A DNA stretch of 46,518 nucleotides, taken from positions 1-46,518 of IMG/VR virus record IMGVR_UViG_3300010883_000061. One strand, given 5' to 3'. The notes under the pieces are model-generated. The model had not been told where the DNA came from, ran no database searches, and saw only the letters and a program-made list of their open reading frames with translations. A program made the translations under genes and the position numbers. Positions 25,844 to 34,202 of the stretch are shown here, in pieces (the first letter of the stretch is position 1; every line of letters begins with the position of its first letter). The DNA is from a virus.

Positions 25844-26213
25844 TTTGTCCGTCCTCCTTTTTTATATTCAAATCTACATGATATCTGGTCCAGTCAATAG
25901 TGTACTGACTGAATTCATTCATTGTCGCTCTCAATTGTGAGTTTCCGTTATCTAAAATTTGAGCCCTTACATTTTCCCATATTTCTCTCATAGAAATTTC
26001 CTCCTCGCTTAGTTCGTCTTCAAGTTTTCCGTGACCCCATAAAAAACCAAAATGACTTTCACAGGAAGATATAGCCCCTATAAAAGAGGTCTTCATTTTT
26101 GTGGTAACTATAGTGGAAAGCCTTTTTTTGGACTTGTCTTTATATTTAGAATCTTTTAATTCCCTCTGTTTTTGTTGAGCAGCTATAAGCTGGTAATGAT
26201 TTAATTCTCCCAT
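25836..26213 (-). CDS. Conserved phage tail-region protein
   Basis: The protein has 125 residues from ATG 26213, which has AAGGA eight bases upstream; an in-frame ATG at 26222 overlaps that Shine-Dalgarno and is unlikely. The core reads KTSFIGAISSCESHFGFLWG, then REIWENVRAQILDNGNSQLR, then EFSQYTIDWTRY. I recall similar small proteins in tail clusters of other large phages but have no function for them. It lies between two chaperone-like genes. Near its end an AAAAAAG run sits in the zero frame (A AAA AAG) at the overlap with the next gene, which could allow frameshifting. Confidence 0.6.
   Translation of the reverse strand: MGELNHYQLIAAQQKQRELKDSKYKDKSKKRLSTIVTTKMKTSFIGAISSCESHFGFLWGHGKLEDELSEEEISMREIWENVRAQILDNGNSQLRATMNEFSQYTIDWTRYHVDLNIKKEDGQNG
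25857..25863 (-). promoter_or_regulatory. Possible slippery heptamer A AAA AAG
   Basis: On the minus strand A AAA AAG is read in the zero frame of the 125-residue gene, 20 bases before its stop, and its last base merges with the AGGAGG of the next gene. A -1 shift gives about 22 extra codons and then TAA. A -2 shift would enter the 301-residue frame. Programmed shifts are common in tail chaperone pairs before tape measure genes; here it is only a possibility. Confidence 0.25.
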
Positions 26214-26234
26214 AATGCACATCCTTTTCTGTTT

Positions 26235-27305
26235 TTATTGAGTTCTTACTTTATTAACAAATTGTTCATTAGACATGTTTCTTAGTTCCATTTGTGCGTC
26301 TAAAGTTTTATCTGCGGAGATAACTCCGCCTTTTTGTCCTGTTTCCAAATTCTCCATTTGTTTTTGTCTAGCTCTAATTACGGCGGCTCCCTGAGCGTTA
26401 TTCAGTCCGTATATTCTTTGAGCGTCTTTCTGAGTGTCGGCAAATAAATAAACTTCGTCACCGTTGGTATTTATAGCGTTTTCAGAGGACTTAGAGCTCT
26501 TCTGCTGCTTTCTTTTCCTTGTCTGCAATATTAGCCACCCGTCTAACATATCGTTGTCATTTATTACCTCATCCGGAGGACACTCAGGGCTTTCGTATAT
26601 ATTGTCATAAACTCTAGACCAAGAAGCTATTGATTTTTGGGAAGGTGTAAATTCCGACGACGGCTTATTGAAAGTACCTGCCTCTGATTTGCCTATGCCC
26701 CACAAAGTTCTCCAGGGTTCGGTTCTTGAAAGCTCTCTTATGGACTCTTCTGGTATTTGCATAATAACATACTCATTCAAAATTGTGTCACACAAAACAG
26801 AATCTTTGTCTAAAAAGTCCTTGCCTTTCCAGATAGGTTTTCCATCAAAGTCTGTTATATTTGAACATATAAAATATTTATATTTACAGGTTTCAGCAAA
26901 ACCATCAGCGCTAATTTTTCTGAATATGTTTCTTTTTGCGGATAGTTCGGATTGTTTTTTTCTTGCGTTTTCCAGCAGCTTTTTAATCTGGTCCCTTGAT
27001 TTAAAAGTGGCATACGCTTGATAAAGTTTGACTTTCATTTCTTCAATATCTTCTGGTATTTTGTCAAATTCTGCTTCTTCATCTGAAGACCACAGTTCTT
27101 TTTTCTTTAACTCTTCTGAAAACTCTTCTTCTGTTAAAACCCCTGATTCTACCGCTTCTGTGTATTTTTCATGATATAATTCTTCACACATATATTTTGT
27201 TATTAAATCAGGTTCATTTATAATATATTCCTTATCGCCTAAGTCTACCATTACAATACCACTCACTATTTGAGAAACAAATCTGTTTTTTTCTTGTTTA
27301 TTCAT
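26235..27305 (-). CDS. Tail assembly chaperone-like protein, paralogue of the 301-residue protein
   Basis: The 356-residue protein starts 8 bases before the end of the preceding gene (ATGAATAA overlap). Residues about 45-135 follow the same pattern as residues 30-115 of the 301-residue protein: Y-rich helix, SGVLTEEEFSEELKKKELW, acidic helix, then LSAKRNIF and ADGFAE. The C-terminal half is different and polar, with AQRIYGLNNAQGAAVIRARQ near the end. No membrane segment is seen. A tail assembly role is inferred from place and similarity within the window. Confidence 0.5.
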   Translation of the reverse strand: MNKQEKNRFVSQIVSGIVMVDLGDKEYIINEPDLITKYMCEELYHEKYTEAVESGVLTEEEFSEELKKKELWSSDEEAEFDKIPEDIEEMKVKLYQAYATFKSRDQIKKLLENARKKQSELSAKRNIFRKISADGFAETCKYKYFICSNITDFDGKPIWKGKDFLDKDSVLCDTILNEYVIMQIPEESIRELSRTEPWRTLWGIGKSEAGTFNKPSSEFTPSQKSIASWSRVYDNIYESPECPPDEVINDNDMLDGWLILQTRKRKQQKSSKSSENAINTNGDEVYLFADTQKDAQRIYGLNNAQGAAVIRARQKQMENLETGQKGGVISADKTLDAQMELRNMSNEQFVNKVRTQ

Positions 27306-27543
27306 TTGATTTTAACATATCTGGAATGAATCCTGGTAAGCCGGTTTCAATGGTGGTATTCTGCTCTTTTTCTGATAAGCCAATTTTATTTTTCAGGCTT
27401 TTGTTTTCAGAGCGTAAAGAAGATAGTTCAGAAGTATGTTCTTCTATTTTGTAATATAACTCTGATTTTTCTGATTGAAAAGTTATATACAAATCACCTA
27501 AAATTTGACAAAGTTGGTGATACGGAACTTCATTATTGGACAT
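27298..27543 (-). CDS. Small coiled-coil protein
   Basis: The protein has about 81 residues from ATG 27543 (MSNNEVPYHQ), which follows AGGAAAATTAGGATA. A longer in-frame start would run through the terminator stem and is rejected. Residues about 25-60 form a short coiled coil (ELYYKIEEHTSELSSLRSEN). It is the first gene after the tail tube terminator and overlaps the next gene by 8 bases. Function unknown. Confidence 0.6.
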   Translation of the reverse strand: MSNNEVPYHQLCQILGDLYITFQSEKSELYYKIEEHTSELSSLRSENKSLKNKIGLSEKEQNTTIETGLPGFIPDMLKSNE

Positions 27544-27565
27544 TATCCTAATTTTCCTTTTTCCT

Positions 27566-27609
27566 AAAAAACAGCCTGGGGGTCGAAAAACGACCCCCAT
27601 ATTTGGCTG
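27566..27609 (-). terminator. Intrinsic terminator after tail tube gene
   Basis: A perfect 9-bp stem TGGGGGTCG/CGACCCCCA (27577-27585 with 27591-27599) has a TTTTT loop. The stem extends by GGCTG/CAGCC past a 5-base bulge, and six Ts follow at once on the minus strand. It starts just after the tail tube stop codon. Confidence 0.9.
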
Positions 27610-27615
27610 CATATA

Positions 27616-28935
27616 CTAAAAGTTCGCGCCGCCAAGTCCAACGCCAGAAGGATTGAACCATCCTTTAGCGGTGAACGTGTTAACGCCCCAACCGTACATT
27701 CCTCTATCAACCGTGTTCGGGTCTTGAGGATGATAAACAGTGAAATCATTAAAGTTAGTGTAACTATATGTGATTTCTTCGTTACCACCACCAGCGTCGC
27801 CGCCAGTAACCGAAACATTAGAAAGCTTGTTCTTCTTGCCTAAGTCGACAATCAAACCCTCTCTAAGTTGAAGGCGAATAGTTTGGTTAAGAAGATTTGC
27901 TCCATTGGCAACATCAACAGTACCTTCTTCGGTAGCTGAGATAAGGTCACCAGATGCAGAAACTGCGGTGATTTCGCAAGTAACTTCAGTTGGGAACGGA
28001 ACGAACCTGTGATAACGACCTCTGCGACCTAATTCAAAAATGTCTTCCCGAGCCAAGTCGGTAGAACATGTAAAGCTCGAAACATGAGCTTTGAACTGGT
28101 CATTAGAGTCTCTGTCGTTTGTACCGCTAGGACTGATTCCAGGAATTTCTCTTGGAAGAATACTTCCAAACCCAGAAACTGCACCATTAACATCTACATG
28201 CATCGCTCCAGTAGCATTGTAGGGGTCATCTTGAGTAAAGATAACATCCTCTCTTCTGTTTACACCACCAGAACCTTGCGTAAGAGCTAAGGGGGAATCC
28301 TCAGCATCGCCCGCAACAAGGTCAAGCGCACTCCACCTTGCTTTATGTGCGTGGGTGCTAGACGAAGCTGCTCCGAAATGACTATGCCAGACTTTATCTT
28401 GTCCAACAAGAGTACAGCTTTCAGTAGCATAGCCATCTGTTCCAACATTGTAAGATACCGAGTTTACAAAAACACCAGACATCATAACGTGAGCTTCAGG
28501 ATTATCTTTTCCATCGACCCCTTCGTTATTTGCCGTCTCATCAGTATCTTTATAAACAGCCATGCAAAAATCGCATTGAGCTTTAGAACGACCAATCAAA
28601 GTCGCAGCAGTAGACTTATTGTCAGCAGAACCGGAAGAACCGTCTCCATTGGCCGATGTAGCTAAAACATAAGTGGGTACATAACCATCAAGAACTTTTT
28701 CCAAGTCAATGGAAACATCAGGAATACCCTCAATATTTTCGTAAATAGCTAGCTGGCCAAGCTCAAAAGTTTGCTCAAGGTTGAAAGTCGTTGTAATACC
28801 AACAGACTGCAAACCATGGAGCTGCCGAAAAGAGCCCGAGGTCGTTCCATCTTGGCCGCTACTTTTAATAAAAGCGCTACCTACTGGACCAATACCGGCC
28901 TTCTTTGCAGCATAAAAAACTCTTTTGTTTGCCAT
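27616..28935 (-). CDS. Tail tube protein
   Basis: The protein has 439 residues. The segment FNLEQTFELGQLAIYENIEG followed by DVSIDLEKVLDGY (about 52-85) is characteristic, as I recall it, of tail tube proteins of large phages: beta strands and a loop that line the tube. Insertions with GSSGSADNKS and DETANNEGVDGKDN may be surface loops. GGAGAG upstream of ATG 28935, a GGTGTATA motif 80 bases upstream and a strong terminator right after the stop make it a single-gene high-output unit, as expected of a protein present in many copies. It precedes chaperone-like genes and the tape measure. No sheath gene is adjacent. Confidence 0.8.
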   Translation of the reverse strand: MANKRVFYAAKKAGIGPVGSAFIKSSGQDGTTSGSFRQLHGLQSVGITTTFNLEQTFELGQLAIYENIEGIPDVSIDLEKVLDGYVPTYVLATSANGDGSSGSADNKSTAATLIGRSKAQCDFCMAVYKDTDETANNEGVDGKDNPEAHVMMSGVFVNSVSYNVGTDGYATESCTLVGQDKVWHSHFGAASSSTHAHKARWSALDLVAGDAEDSPLALTQGSGGVNRREDVIFTQDDPYNATGAMHVDVNGAVSGFGSILPREIPGISPSGTNDRDSNDQFKAHVSSFTCSTDLAREDIFELGRRGRYHRFVPFPTEVTCEITAVSASGDLISATEEGTVDVANGANLLNQTIRLQLREGLIVDLGKKNKLSNVSVTGGDAGGGNEEITYSYTNFNDFTVYHPQDPNTVDRGMYGWGVNTFTAKGWFNPSGVGLGGANF

Positions 28936-29014
28936 TATTTTTCTCTCCTATTTTTTGATATAGAATTCTATATTTATCTTGCTACCCAAAAAAAATAGAG
29001 CTAGTTATAGTAAC

Positions 29015-29022
29015 TATACACC
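29015..29022 (-). promoter_or_regulatory. Putative late promoter motif GGTGTATA (tail tube)
   Basis: TTGGTGTATAGTTACTAT on the minus strand begins at the stop of the 336-residue gene and lies about 80 bases before the tail tube start, in a 91-base gap. Same core as the other copies. Confidence 0.55.
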
Positions 29023-29026
29023 AAAA

Positions 29027-30037
29027 TCAAATATTCCCTAGATTGGCGTTTACCCCCATAATTACAGAAAAAGTTGCCCTAACGGTAGACCTGTGAAGCC
29101 AGCTATTAACAGGCTCCATATCAGAGCAGGTGACGCTGTCAAATCTCGCCTGTTTCCACCGATAACCCCCATCTCCGGTTGGCATGACCAAATCTGCGTA
29201 ATTTTTAGCGTTATCTACTGGATGTCCAAGCCTGTTTAATTGTAGGGGGTAGTTTGGGTCTTCTTTCATTAGACCCCTATTTATTAGATAAAAAATCTTC
29301 TCATTTTGATTCAATAAAACATCTCTTATGTTGTTTTTCTCAAACTCGTTATCAGCAAAAATATGGAAAAGTACGTCATTATAAGCAATTTGTCCCCCTC
29401 CTAGCTGCCACCCTTCTCTTTTCCCAGACTGAACTAATTCTATCGCCACAATAGGAAGATTTAGCCTGGTGTATCCAAGCTGGTTTCTTGTTCCAGAACT
29501 AGCAATAAGATAGGAGTCTAAGTCTTCCATGTCATAAGAGTCGTACATCAATTCTTGTATAAACTGTTCCGAACCAAGACACACCCCAACTGTTCTGTGT
29601 GAAAAACTAGTCTGAACGTTAGATGTATCGGCAATAGGATAATCAAATACGACTCGGCCATTTCTATAGTCAACATAATGAGAATATGTTCCGTCTCCAG
29701 AGCCATAAAATGAATTGTCAATCCAAACTCCGGTTACAGGAATTGGTGTTGAGTCTTCATGAAAAACACCAGACTCCCAAACCCAATCGTTTCTAAAACC
29801 CTCCCAGACTTGCCCATAATCATAATTAGGGTCATCGCTAGGCCTTAGCCTGGCTCTTGCATGACTGTCGGTGTAAGAGCCTGTGATTACAGGGTCTTTT
29901 GTAATATTCTGAAAAGCGCCAATTTGAAGAAAACCCCAAGAAAGGAAGTCTTGGACACCTAGCAGGAGATTGTTGCTGAGGTTTTCTTTATGTATTGATG
30001 TAACACCCTTGAATTGCGTGTGATTATTAAAGGCCAT
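29027..30037 (-). CDS. Neck/tail completion-type virion protein
   Basis: The 336-residue protein overlaps the upstream gene as TAATG, with GGAGGG nine bases before the ATG. Typical stretches are QDFLSWGFLQIGAFQNITKD, then DPNYDYGQVWEGFRNDWVWE and the strand pair YVDYRNGRVVFDYPI. Similar proteins lie between neck and tail tube genes in large phages; the exact role (tail terminator or neck) is not settled. The place just before the tube gene supports a head-tail joining function. Confidence 0.55.
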   Translation of the reverse strand: MAFNNHTQFKGVTSIHKENLSNNLLLGVQDFLSWGFLQIGAFQNITKDPVITGSYTDSHARARLRPSDDPNYDYGQVWEGFRNDWVWESGVFHEDSTPIPVTGVWIDNSFYGSGDGTYSHYVDYRNGRVVFDYPIADTSNVQTSFSHRTVGVCLGSEQFIQELMYDSYDMEDLDSYLIASSGTRNQLGYTRLNLPIVAIELVQSGKREGWQLGGGQIAYNDVLFHIFADNEFEKNNIRDVLLNQNEKIFYLINRGLMKEDPNYPLQLNRLGHPVDNAKNYADLVMPTGDGGYRWKQARFDSVTCSDMEPVNSWLHRSTVRATFSVIMGVNANLGNI

Positions 30038-30684
30038 TATAAAGAGCCCTCCACAGTTTCGCGTATAAAATCCCCTAGCTTTGGAAGAATTTTATCGGTT
30101 GCCCTAGTAACAAAGTTGTCCTCTTCTGTCCCAGAAAATTCTGGAGGAACTCTCCACCCACTTTTCCCTTTCACCATAATCATGTCTCCTGTTCTAGAAA
30201 CTCTAGGCTTTCCAGTTTCTGTAATGTAATCTCTTACTATTACTCTATCACCAAGAGTTGTTAGCCATTTAAACCATGGTATTTGTGTTCCCTTTTTAGT
30301 TGTGTATGTCCCAAGGCTGCCAGCTATTGAGTCAATATCTAAAGGAACCGCAGAGATTTTAACGTGCATGCTAACGCCACGGCTACTTGACGTTGTTTTC
30401 TTTACAGAAACTTTAACTTTTTGTGCGATAGCATCAAAAATAGATTCAAGTTCAGAAGAAGCATCTGCAACTCCAAGCTCTGCCCTAAGCTTGCCTGATA
30501 AAATAGAGTTTGTTTCAGAAGAAGCCATAAGCTCTTCTCTTATCAGCTCTGAGGTTCTTGTGGCTATTCTTATGTGTATTCCAGACATCTTTGATGTTAA
30601 ATGTCTGTCTATAGCTTTAATAATGTCCTTCTCTACCTGATTAGGGTTTTGTATAGTCAGGGAGGCTTTAATTTTGTTAACCAT
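30037..30684 (-). CDS. Neck / tail completion protein (gp10-like)
   Basis: The protein has 215 residues. The N-terminal helix (QVEKDIIKAIDRHLTSKM) and a middle segment PWFKWLTTLGDRVIVRDYI, then SRTGDMIMVKGKSGWRVPPE, and a closing helical FVTRATDKILPKLGDFIRET fit neck or tail completion proteins related to HK97 gp10. GGAGGAGG before ATG 30684 is a strong ribosome binding site. It lies downstream of the beta-helix/connector fusion and upstream of the 336-residue neck protein. Confidence 0.6.
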   Translation of the reverse strand: MVNKIKASLTIQNPNQVEKDIIKAIDRHLTSKMSGIHIRIATRTSELIREELMASSETNSILSGKLRAELGVADASSELESIFDAIAQKVKVSVKKTTSSSRGVSMHVKISAVPLDIDSIAGSLGTYTTKKGTQIPWFKWLTTLGDRVIVRDYITETGKPRVSRTGDMIMVKGKSGWRVPPEFSGTEEDNFVTRATDKILPKLGDFIRETVEGSL

Positions 30685-30686
30685 GT

Positions 30687-32192
30687 TTAGCCTCCTCCAG
30701 TTCTTGTAAGCATTTGAGCAAAATACCTAGACTGTCCTAAACCCCAAGGAACTGACTCTCCCTCCCTCTCGCAAATCCATTTTCTGTAAACGCCAACATT
30801 CTTGTTGAGTTGAATCCTTTCCGATTTTTCTAGTTTTGGAAGGTCTGTCATGTACCCTATAATCATAACAGAAGAATCAGGGTTTTCTACAGGTCTAGAT
30901 ATAGACCAATCTTTTTGACTCCAATAAACTCTAAGCCTTATGTCTTCCGTAACAGGCCTGGAGCTTCTTCCAGAGCCTCCGCACCATGGACAAGTTGTGT
31001 GATTCTCAAATGGAACTGGTCCACCAGATTTATAAATATTTGAAGAGCGATTTTGTCTGGGGTTGTAAATACAATTTGGACAAGACGAATTGTTTGTTAT
31101 CGGATACATAAGTTGGCAGTCTTGTCCTGTTGGACCGTCAATTAATTCGTCAGCGACATATTCATGGGTTTGTATCAATGAATCCGTTATAATGGAAGCC
31201 CTCTTTTTTGAAACAGAAACATACTGGGACTCAATCGCACCAATATCATAAGCTGTTTTTTGCGGTCTTATGGTTCCAAGAATATCTACGTTTGTAAAAG
31301 ATATAGATTTGCCCTTATCGTAGGCCGCAGAATTTGGAAATAATGTCCAATTGTCTACTATGTCCCATATGTGAGAATCATTTTTATTTATCTGGTTCGC
31401 TTCGCCACCAAAGTCATCTGATGTACCGTCACTGCTAATATTGTTGTTAAATGTTTTCGTTCCTGAAGAAAAAGCGCCTTGGTTGTAACATGTTGTATAG
31501 TCATTGCCGACAGCTATATTATTTTCAACAGTTATATTCAAAGAAGACGCCAAAAGATTATAAAATCTTAAACAATAATTTGCCAAAGAACCCCTAGAAT
31601 AAACCCTGATTGTATTGTTGTAAATGTATATATTAGTTGCGGCTGAAGAAGAAGAGTTAGAGTAAGCGTAAATACCTACGGGCGTATTTGAAAGAGAGCC
31701 GTTTATTGTGATAATATTATTTGAAACGTAGCAATTACTTGTAGAGTCGCCGCTAGATTGTCCAATCCTGATTCCGTTGTTATAAGAGCCGTGCATGAAG
31801 CAGTTTTCAATCCTCACGCCATTAGAGGTTCCAGAATTTTCAAAACTAACACAATGATTGGATGTACTTGTTCCTTCAATTCTTATTGTATCAATTCTAA
31901 CGTATTCAAGAGAAGACTGAATTGGCTGCGAAGCAGATATATAGGCTCCTTGTGAATTTTTAGTCAGGTGATGGTTGTCTTTGGCGGAGTATATTTTAGG
32001 ATAATTAGTGCTATCTGGAGTAGTATTCCATCCGGAAATATTCAATGCTCCAAGATTTCCTCCCGTATAACATTCTGCCCATTGGCCAGCATTTCCGACC
32101 CCATTAGCATCCGTAGAAGCATCGTTCTCCCAAGACGCAAGGGATGTGTAGTCTCCTCCTCCAGCGGGCTTTACGGTTTTTACGACTGCCAT
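30687..32192 (-). CDS. Beta-helix protein fused to zinc-binding neck domain
   Basis: The protein has 501 residues. Residues 1-320 are a beta-helix paralogous to the next protein upstream (453 residues) and the 830-residue tail protein: GGGDYTSLASWENDAS, then QWAECYTGGNLG, then NYPKIYSA, ending IRPQKTAYDIGAIESQ. Residues about 345-501 are a different domain: two CxxC pairs (SCPNCIYNP and TCPWCGGSGRS), IYKSGGPVPFENH between them, then IRLRVYWSQKDWSI and SVMIIGYMTDLPKLEKSERI. I recall this zinc-finger domain as a separate neck-region protein in other phages, so this appears to be a fusion. The start overlaps the upstream gene by 13 bases; GAGGTGG precedes it. Confidence 0.65.
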   Translation of the reverse strand: MAVVKTVKPAGGGDYTSLASWENDASTDANGVGNAGQWAECYTGGNLGALNISGWNTTPDSTNYPKIYSAKDNHHLTKNSQGAYISASQPIQSSLEYVRIDTIRIEGTSTSNHCVSFENSGTSNGVRIENCFMHGSYNNGIRIGQSSGDSTSNCYVSNNIITINGSLSNTPVGIYAYSNSSSSAATNIYIYNNTIRVYSRGSLANYCLRFYNLLASSLNITVENNIAVGNDYTTCYNQGAFSSGTKTFNNNISSDGTSDDFGGEANQINKNDSHIWDIVDNWTLFPNSAAYDKGKSISFTNVDILGTIRPQKTAYDIGAIESQYVSVSKKRASIITDSLIQTHEYVADELIDGPTGQDCQLMYPITNNSSCPNCIYNPRQNRSSNIYKSGGPVPFENHTTCPWCGGSGRSSRPVTEDIRLRVYWSQKDWSISRPVENPDSSVMIIGYMTDLPKLEKSERIQLNKNVGVYRKWICEREGESVPWGLGQSRYFAQMLTRTGGG

Positions 32193-33541
32193 TTTTGGAA
32201 ATCCACCTCATTGCTATAGTCTGTTTTTCTTTCTCCTTCAGATTTCACCAACCTATCGTCCATTCTGTCTATGGACTTTTGAGCGGCCGTAATCAAATTG
32301 TTGCCATGGGAAGAAAAATTTATTCCTCCCGAGTTAACATTTAACCCCCCTTGTAAAATCTTATTTGAGGATATTATTTGCATTACAACGTCATTTCCAG
32401 TCAGGCCTGTAGAACCTGTAGAAGATGACGGCGATGGAGTAGAAAATGCTTTTTCGAATGCGCCCATGTCAAAAACAGAATTTTGTGGTCTTGTGGTTCC
32501 TATGGCGTCTGCCGCAGCAGCAGGGACTGAGGAAGAGATGTGAGCTGTGGGTGTTTTACCAACATCCAACAACGGGGACCCCGTTTTTAATGACCAATCG
32601 GAACCTGGAGTGGTAAAGCATGCGGCGTCATTGGTTATAACTAAAGACGAATCAATTCCAACCAATCCTCCGCTAGCATCATTTTGAGCGTTGTTAGAAG
32701 CGGTGATGTTCTCTGTTCCGCTGTTCATGCCCGAATAGTATGTATCTCCATATTCATAATTTTTTGATTGTATTATACTTGCAATGTTTTCATTTGAGGA
32801 ATAATTGTTTTCCATGTTAAGGTTTAATGTTCCATTAGTCCCCGCGCCGCTGTTGGAAAAAGAAGCCCAACCTATTCCAACTACATTGTATGGGGTTATC
32901 CCGCCGGTATCCGCAGTAGTCAGAGTGTTATTGTAAACATATGCGTTTAATACTGGGTTTTTAGCGGGTGACATAGGTATACAGAAAATAACAATCCCAC
33001 CCATACTGGAAGCAACCTCTGCGTTTTCAATAATGTTATTTCTTATAACCATCTCATAGGTTCCATTGGTAGCTCCTGTACCAAGACCCAACCCAACCAT
33101 CGACATCGAGGCTCCATGTACTAGGCAGCCATCCATTAGTATACCGTTTCTTGAAAACCCGCCTCCAGAACTCAGTCCGGTTTGAAAGTTGGTGCAAGTA
33201 ATCCTTAAGCCGACAACTTGGGAATAATCCACATCCAACTTTATTCCGTCTGTGGTAGACGCAGCAATATATGCCCCGTCTGTTTTATCCCCCCCGTGCC
33301 CTTGTCCATCAGCAGCATAAATTTTAGGATGCGCAGCAGCAGCCCCACTATATGTCCAGGACGCCAAATTAACTTGACCAAGGTCCCCTCCTTTGTAACA
33401 CTCTGCATGCCATCCAGCGCTTCCAGTTTGACCGCCAGAATCACCGGCGGCGTCGCTTGCCCATGAACTAAGCGATGTGTAGTCGCCTCCTCCAGCAGGC
33501 TTGATTGTAGAAACCCAGTTACCGTCTACTAAGGTGCCCAT
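32180..33541 (-). CDS. Beta-helix virion protein (neck or collar fibre candidate)
   Basis: The 453-residue protein is paralogous to the following 501-residue protein over residues 1-365: IKPAGGGDYTSLSSWASDAA, then HAECYKGGDLG, then HPKIYAADGQGHGG, ending TTRPQNSVFDMGAFEKAF. The Asn/Ser-rich turns between short strands fit a right-handed beta-helix. The last 80 residues differ: a Ser/Pro/Gly linker, then VVMQIISSNKILQGGLNVNS and a charged helix. GGGAG precedes ATG 33541. Location among connector genes suggests attachment to the neck. Confidence 0.6.
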   Translation of the reverse strand: MGTLVDGNWVSTIKPAGGGDYTSLSSWASDAAGDSGGQTGSAGWHAECYKGGDLGQVNLASWTYSGAAAAHPKIYAADGQGHGGDKTDGAYIAASTTDGIKLDVDYSQVVGLRITCTNFQTGLSSGGGFSRNGILMDGCLVHGASMSMVGLGLGTGATNGTYEMVIRNNIIENAEVASSMGGIVIFCIPMSPAKNPVLNAYVYNNTLTTADTGGITPYNVVGIGWASFSNSGAGTNGTLNLNMENNYSSNENIASIIQSKNYEYGDTYYSGMNSGTENITASNNAQNDASGGLVGIDSSLVITNDAACFTTPGSDWSLKTGSPLLDVGKTPTAHISSSVPAAAADAIGTTRPQNSVFDMGAFEKAFSTPSPSSSTGSTGLTGNDVVMQIISSNKILQGGLNVNSGGINFSSHGNNLITAAQKSIDRMDDRLVKSEGERKTDYSNEVDFQKWQS

Positions 33542-33559
33542 TATATTTCAACTCCCTGT

Positions 33560-34201
33560 TTATTGTGTGTCCCAGCTTTTTATAGGGGTCACAACCCTAG
33601 ACATAAATTCTGCTATATCGGTTGTCTGGTCTCTTCTTAAGGCTGTGTCTGCATGTAAGACTGGGTTTGACTCTGTGTTTTCTCTGTGTAGTTTTAACCC
33701 TCTATCTTCAGCCTTTCTTTTATCTATGCCTCTTTCATCTATCTCAAAAGATATTGCATCACAAGGCATAATAGGGCTTAACACGTCTGGGTTGAGTATG
33801 TTCTCTAGGCTCTGTTCGTCAAGATTTTCAAAATTGAAATGAACAACGCTTCTGTTTGTCATAGAAGTTCTTGTAATGTCATTTCCATCTGAATCTTTTA
33901 GTCTTTCGCCTAAATCTCCCTCTACATATTCGTTAACAACCTCACAAAAAGGAAAATCAACCCGAGAATTCGGTTCTCCCCAAGAGTTTTTTTTGTTAAT
34001 GATAGCTAATATAATATCTCTAGCTCCAGATTCCAGCTCTGTTGGGTTTTCTCCTGGCCAAGAAACTATTTGATGAGTTCTTGCCTCTATGTTTCCCCAC
34101 AAGCCTTCCGGATTTCTAGCGATAATTACGTCGCCCTTTCTGTTGATATACCCGTCTTCGTTCTGTCTAATCGCTACTAATAAGTGTACTTCATTAGCCA
34201 T
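33560..34201 (-). CDS. Head-tail connector region protein, paralogue of the next gene
   Basis: The protein has 213 residues. The N-terminus (VHLLVAIRQNEDGYINRKGD, then WGNIEARTHQIVSWPG) matches the N-terminus of the adjacent 157-residue protein in pattern: hydrophobic-I-R-Q, R-x-GDVI, WG, then H-Q-x-V-x-W. The remainder is polar and has no recognised motif. AGGAG lies nine bases before ATG 34201. Function unknown; a connector or virion role is inferred from its neighbours. Confidence 0.5.
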   Translation of the reverse strand: MANEVHLLVAIRQNEDGYINRKGDVIIARNPEGLWGNIEARTHQIVSWPGENPTELESGARDIILAIINKKNSWGEPNSRVDFPFCEVVNEYVEGDLGERLKDSDGNDITRTSMTNRSVVHFNFENLDEQSLENILNPDVLSPIMPCDAISFEIDERGIDKRKAEDRGLKLHRENTESNPVLHADTALRRDQTTDIAEFMSRVVTPIKSWDTQ

Positions 34202-34202
34202 T

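Noticed and set aside
27616-28935. Sheath protein as alternative for this gene
   Set aside because: The length and the FELGQLAIYENIEG and LEKVLDGY segments fit a tube protein, and no second tube-like gene is adjacent.
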